From contig CAAFJQ010000113.1 in the NCBI GenBank assembly GCA_900763245.1, positions 1 through 9,026 of the forward strand: a stretch of 9,026 bases of DNA, in the 5' to 3' direction. Of the stretch, positions 7,063-9,026 are shown in pieces (positions within the stretch are counted from its first letter, which is position 1; every line of letters starts with the position of its first letter). The translations under genes and the position numbers were made by a program. This DNA comes from Bacilli bacterium. GTDB lineage: Bacteria; Bacillota_I; Bacilli_A; RFN20; CAG-288. The notes under the pieces were generated by a model. The model was not told the origin of the DNA. It searched no databases and worked only from the letters and a program-made list of their open reading frames with translations.

Positions 7063-7146
7063 CCGCGAACCGAGCAAAGATTAAACCACCATTTTGATTT
7101 TATCTCAGAAAGAGGATAATAAGTTTTCATTGTTTTCATTGTGTTC

Positions 7147-7190
7147 TCAATGGAATGCTGCTTTTTTGCCCAAATTCAATTCCATTGAAT
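7147..7190. promoter_or_regulatory. Cluster of CAAT/ATTG inverted repeats between divergent units
   Basis: TCAATGGAAT (7147-7156) and ATTCCATTGA (7179-7188) form a perfect 10-bp inverted repeat with 22 bases between. The right arm overlaps a second dyad, ATTCAAT-TCC-ATTGAAT (7174-7190). TTTCATTG occurs twice just upstream. The same CAAT...ATTG theme recurs in the 18-bp repeat at 7216, so this may be a multi-site operator for the kinase module, the CBS-pyrG operon, or both. Confidence 0.45.
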
Positions 7191-7215
7191 AGACAAATAT
7201 CAGTTGCAAATTAAA

Positions 7216-7233
7216 CAATGTAATCCTATTGCA
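7216..7233. repeat. 18-bp perfect direct repeat, copy 1 (overlaps -35 box)
   Basis: CAATGTAATCCTATTGCA is identical to 8921-8938, 1705 bases away in the same orientation, and the A-rich sequence following it is also similar. An 18-base match is not expected by chance in a window of this size. The sequence has a loose dyad (CAAT...AT...ATTG), and its right end lies in the -35 box of the kinase promoter. GTTGCAA (7203-7209) and TTGCAAC (7229-7235) add an overlapping 7-bp inverted repeat. An operator or recombination site are the two readings. Confidence 0.85.
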
Positions 7234-7257
7234 ACAAAAAGAAACAAATAATATAAT
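7229..7257 (+). promoter_or_regulatory. Strong sigma-A promoter of the HipA-like module
   Basis: TTGCAA (7229-7234), a 17-base spacer and a perfect TATAAT (7252-7257) are followed by AAGGGA (7265-7270) and ATG at 7278. The -35 box lies inside the 18-bp repeat, so a protein bound there would block RNA polymerase, the usual layout for toxin-antitoxin autorepression. Confidence 0.75.
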
Positions 7258-7277
7258 AAGACAAAAGGGACAGACAA

Positions 7278-8134
7278 ATGGACATTATCGACTTTACTGA
7301 TTATCCAGCAACTGAAAACTACTATGGTGGATCCGAACAAAAAATCGGAATCAAATATCATGGTGAATCATATATGCTGAAATTTCAAAAGAAAACACCT
7401 TTTGGCTACGCTTCAACACAATCTCGGAATATTTAGGCTGTCACATTTATCAATTATTGGATATGCCATGTCAGGAAACATTTTTAGGCACATATCAAGG
7501 AAATAATGTTGTAGCATGCAAATTATTCAATACAAACGGAAAACAATTTGTCCCTTTCAATGACGTCGGTGAATCCACCATCGAAGAAGACATAAACCAA
7601 TATCAATACGATTATGAAGATATCATCAAATTATTGGAAGCCAACAAAAAGCTGACAGACGTAGAAGAAACCATCTCTTTCTTTTTTGAGATCTACATTG
7701 TTGATGCACTCTTAGGCAATTTTGACAGGCATGGAGGAAACTGGGGCTTTTTGAAGAAGAACAATAAATATACAATAGCGCCCGTTTTCGATAATGGTTC
7801 TTGCCTCTATCCTAATCTGACCGATGAAGATGAAATCAAAAACATCATTCACGATCAGGAACAGATAGATTTAAGAATTTTCCGTTTCCCCACTTCACAG
7901 ATCAGACTCAACGGAAACAAAAGTTCTTATTTTGATGTCATCTCTTCTTTGCAATTCAAAGAAATCAATAAGGCACTACTTAAAATCTATCCTCGAATCA
8001 ATTTTGAAAAGATCGATTTTCTGATAGATTCCATCGATATCATCAGTGAAATCAGAAAAAACTTCTACAAAACCATGATCAGAGAAAGATGTCAAAAGAT
8101 ACTCAAGCCATCTTATGAAAAGCTAATTGGATAA
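7278..8134 (+). pseudogene. HipA-like serine/threonine kinase, split by one frameshift
   Basis: Reconstructed as about 285 residues. The first frame (from ATG 7278, AAGGGA seven bases upstream) gives the glycine-rich YGGSEQKIGI loop and the probable ATP-binding lysine in YMLKFQ (residue 35), then PFGY, and stops at 7434. The family sequence continues in the -1 frame with RFNTISEYLGCHIYQLL from 7409. Adding one C between 7409 and 7410 restores a single frame. The second part keeps the catalytic loop DALLGNFDRHGGNW (aspartate codon 7724, asparagine codon 7739) and APVFDNGS (aspartate codon 7790), the HipA/CtkA equivalents of the HRD-like and DFG-like motifs. HipA kinases phosphorylate aminoacyl-tRNA synthetases and arrest growth. 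It is HipT-sized and lacks the HipA N-terminal domain. A product restarting at ATG 7457 would lack the nucleotide-binding loop and lysine. No -1 slippery heptamer is present, so real inactivation or a base-calling error is more likely than programmed slippage. Confidence 0.8.
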
Positions 8135-8139
8135 AGAAA

Positions 8140-8928
8140 ATGAAAATACATCATTCAACAGGAAGCATCTGCCTTAAAGGACCGCTCGGTCTTATTTATA
8201 ATGTTGCAAGAATCGATTACTATCTTCAAGAAAATGATGAATATGAATATATCTTCACACCAAATTATTCTGTCATTGAATTATTGTCAGATGATTACTT
8301 TCAAGGCATTCCAGGTCTGAATCTGGATTTAAAAAAAGAGCAGTACATCCGAAAGAACAGACTGCCTACTTTCATTTCAGAAAGAGTTCCAAGCAAATCC
8401 AGAGTGGATTATTTTGAACTGCTGAAAGAAGCAAATTTAGAATATATGGAGCCTATCGAATACCTCATCAATACAAAGCTTCAGTATTTCGGGGATCCAT
8501 TATTTGTCAAACCTTATCAGGAAAAGACACGTGTTTCAATCAAAAACGAAAGCAGCAGAGACAACAATACAATTCTCATAAAGAAAGCGCTGGATAACAT
8601 CTGTCTTGGAAATGATGTTGATTTTCTAAGCACAATCATCGATGATCACAACAGAAAAGAAATCCACGATATATTCCTATCACTATACACGCGCTCCACT
8701 CTTTCAAGAAAAGAAGAACAACAAAAAGGAATAGCTGCCGCAAAGAAGGAAGGAATATATAGAGGACGTAAACCACTTCCGATCGATCTTAGAAAATTCA
8801 TTGATTTGCTTTCTGAAGTCGAAAACAAAAAAATGACTCCCAAAGAAGCCGCCGACCAATTAGGAATCAGCATCGACAAATATTACAGAGAGAAAAAGAA
8901 AATCAAGTTTACAAAAATATCAATGTAA
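8140..8928 (+). CDS. HipA-N/HipS-like domain fused to recombinase-type helix-turn-helix; putative antitoxin-repressor
   Basis: A 262-residue protein that starts five bases after the kinase stop with only a weak GGATAAAG before the ATG, so it is probably translationally coupled. The first 125 residues (FTPNYSVIELL, IPGLNLDLKKEQYIRKNRLPTF, ISERVPSKSRVDYFELL, FGDPLFV) follow the pattern of the HipA N-terminal domain (strand-rich start, 'LxLxL...F...LPE' turn); this is pattern-level similarity and not proof. Residues 197-256 (GIAAAKKEGIYRGRKP, then MTPKEAADQLGISIDKYY) closely resemble the arm and helix-turn-helix at the end of Hin-type serine recombinases. The recombinase catalytic domain is absent, so it should bind but not cut DNA. 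By context it would neutralise the kinase and repress the promoter at 7229. It has no membrane segment. The 18-bp repeat overlaps its last codons and stop. Confidence 0.75.
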   Translation: MKIHHSTGSICLKGPLGLIYNVARIDYYLQENDEYEYIFTPNYSVIELLSDDYFQGIPGLNLDLKKEQYIRKNRLPTFISERVPSKSRVDYFELLKEANLEYMEPIEYLINTKLQYFGDPLFVKPYQEKTRVSIKNESSRDNNTILIKKALDNICLGNDVDFLSTIIDDHNRKEIHDIFLSLYTRSTLSRKEEQQKGIAAAKKEGIYRGRKPLPIDLRKFIDLLSEVENKKMTPKEAADQLGISIDKYYREKKKIKFTKISM

Positions 8929-8938
8929 TCCTATTGCA
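8921..8938. repeat. 18-bp perfect direct repeat, copy 2 (over the stop codon)
   Basis: Identical to 7216-7233. It supplies the last two codons and the TAA stop (8926-8928) of the preceding gene. Unlike copy 1, it is not followed by a convincing -10 box at 17 bases (AAAATA at 8957). Together the copies exactly bracket the two-gene module. Confidence 0.85.
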
Positions 8939-9026
8939 GCAAAAAAAGCAAAAAACAAAATAAGTAAAAAGACTATTTTCCGTTTTTAGTGTATTTCTAC
9001 TATTTTAACGCAAAAGATATAAGAAT
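8939..9026. other. Non-coding right edge
   Basis: The 88 bases after the repeat are A-rich and then T-rich. I see no convincing terminator, open frame or promoter before the window ends. Confidence 0.5.

Noticed and set aside
7380..7434. Programmed -1 frameshifting to join the two kinase frames
   Set aside because: No X XXY YYZ heptamer occurs in the shared open stretch. The only A-AAG tetramer (7388-7391) lies before the conserved PFGY, which is still in the first frame.
8140..8928. Functional serine recombinase or invertase
   Set aside because: Only the C-terminal DNA-binding part is similar; the catalytic serine domain is absent and the protein's first half fits another fold.

Overview
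The window looks like chromosome from a low-GC Gram-positive bacterium (Firmicutes/Bacillota). It is AT-rich, has strong Shine-Dalgarno sites, uses the standard code with TGG for tryptophan, and carries CBS-domain, CTP synthase and YghZ-type reductase proteins of Firmicutes type. An Erysipelotrichia-like host is my impression only, not something the sequence proves.

Layout. Bases 1-3658 are all minus strand: a sequence at the left edge that copies the end of an acetyltransferase gene, an AAA ATPase with a DUF4143-like C-terminus (start corrected to 1362), a GNAT acetyltransferase, and a second AAA ATPase with a DUF234-like nuclease-fold C-terminus. A 259-base divergent spacer (3659-3917) holds two copies of a 46-base palindromic unit. 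Then comes a plus-strand aldo/keto reductase (YghZ type, start corrected to 3918). A strong bidirectional terminator (4928-4955) separates it from the convergent CBS-pyrG operon on the minus strand (7047 to 4994).

The right end (about 7140-9026) is the most unusual part. A dyad-rich control region and a near-consensus promoter (TTGCAA, 17 bases, TATAAT) lead into a two-gene plus-strand module. The first gene is a short HipA-like kinase broken by one frameshift near 7409. The second is a 262-residue protein that seems to join a HipA-N/HipS-like domain to a serine-recombinase-type helix-turn-helix with no recombinase catalytic domain. An 18-base perfect direct repeat lies over the module's -35 box and again over its last codons. 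I read this as a HipBST-like toxin-antitoxin module whose antitoxin and DNA-binding parts are fused and placed after the toxin.

How the parts relate. pyrG and probably the CBS gene and the reductase are ordinary housekeeping genes. The two ATPases, the acetyltransferase and the HipA-like module are accessory cargo inserted around them. Both the DUF4143 ATPase and the kinase module are bracketed by short direct repeats that touch the 3' end of a gene, so each may have moved as a small cassette. That is inference, since no integrase or transposase is present. No tRNA, rRNA, CRISPR array or complete insertion sequence was seen, and no gene-free stretch exceeds 300 bases.
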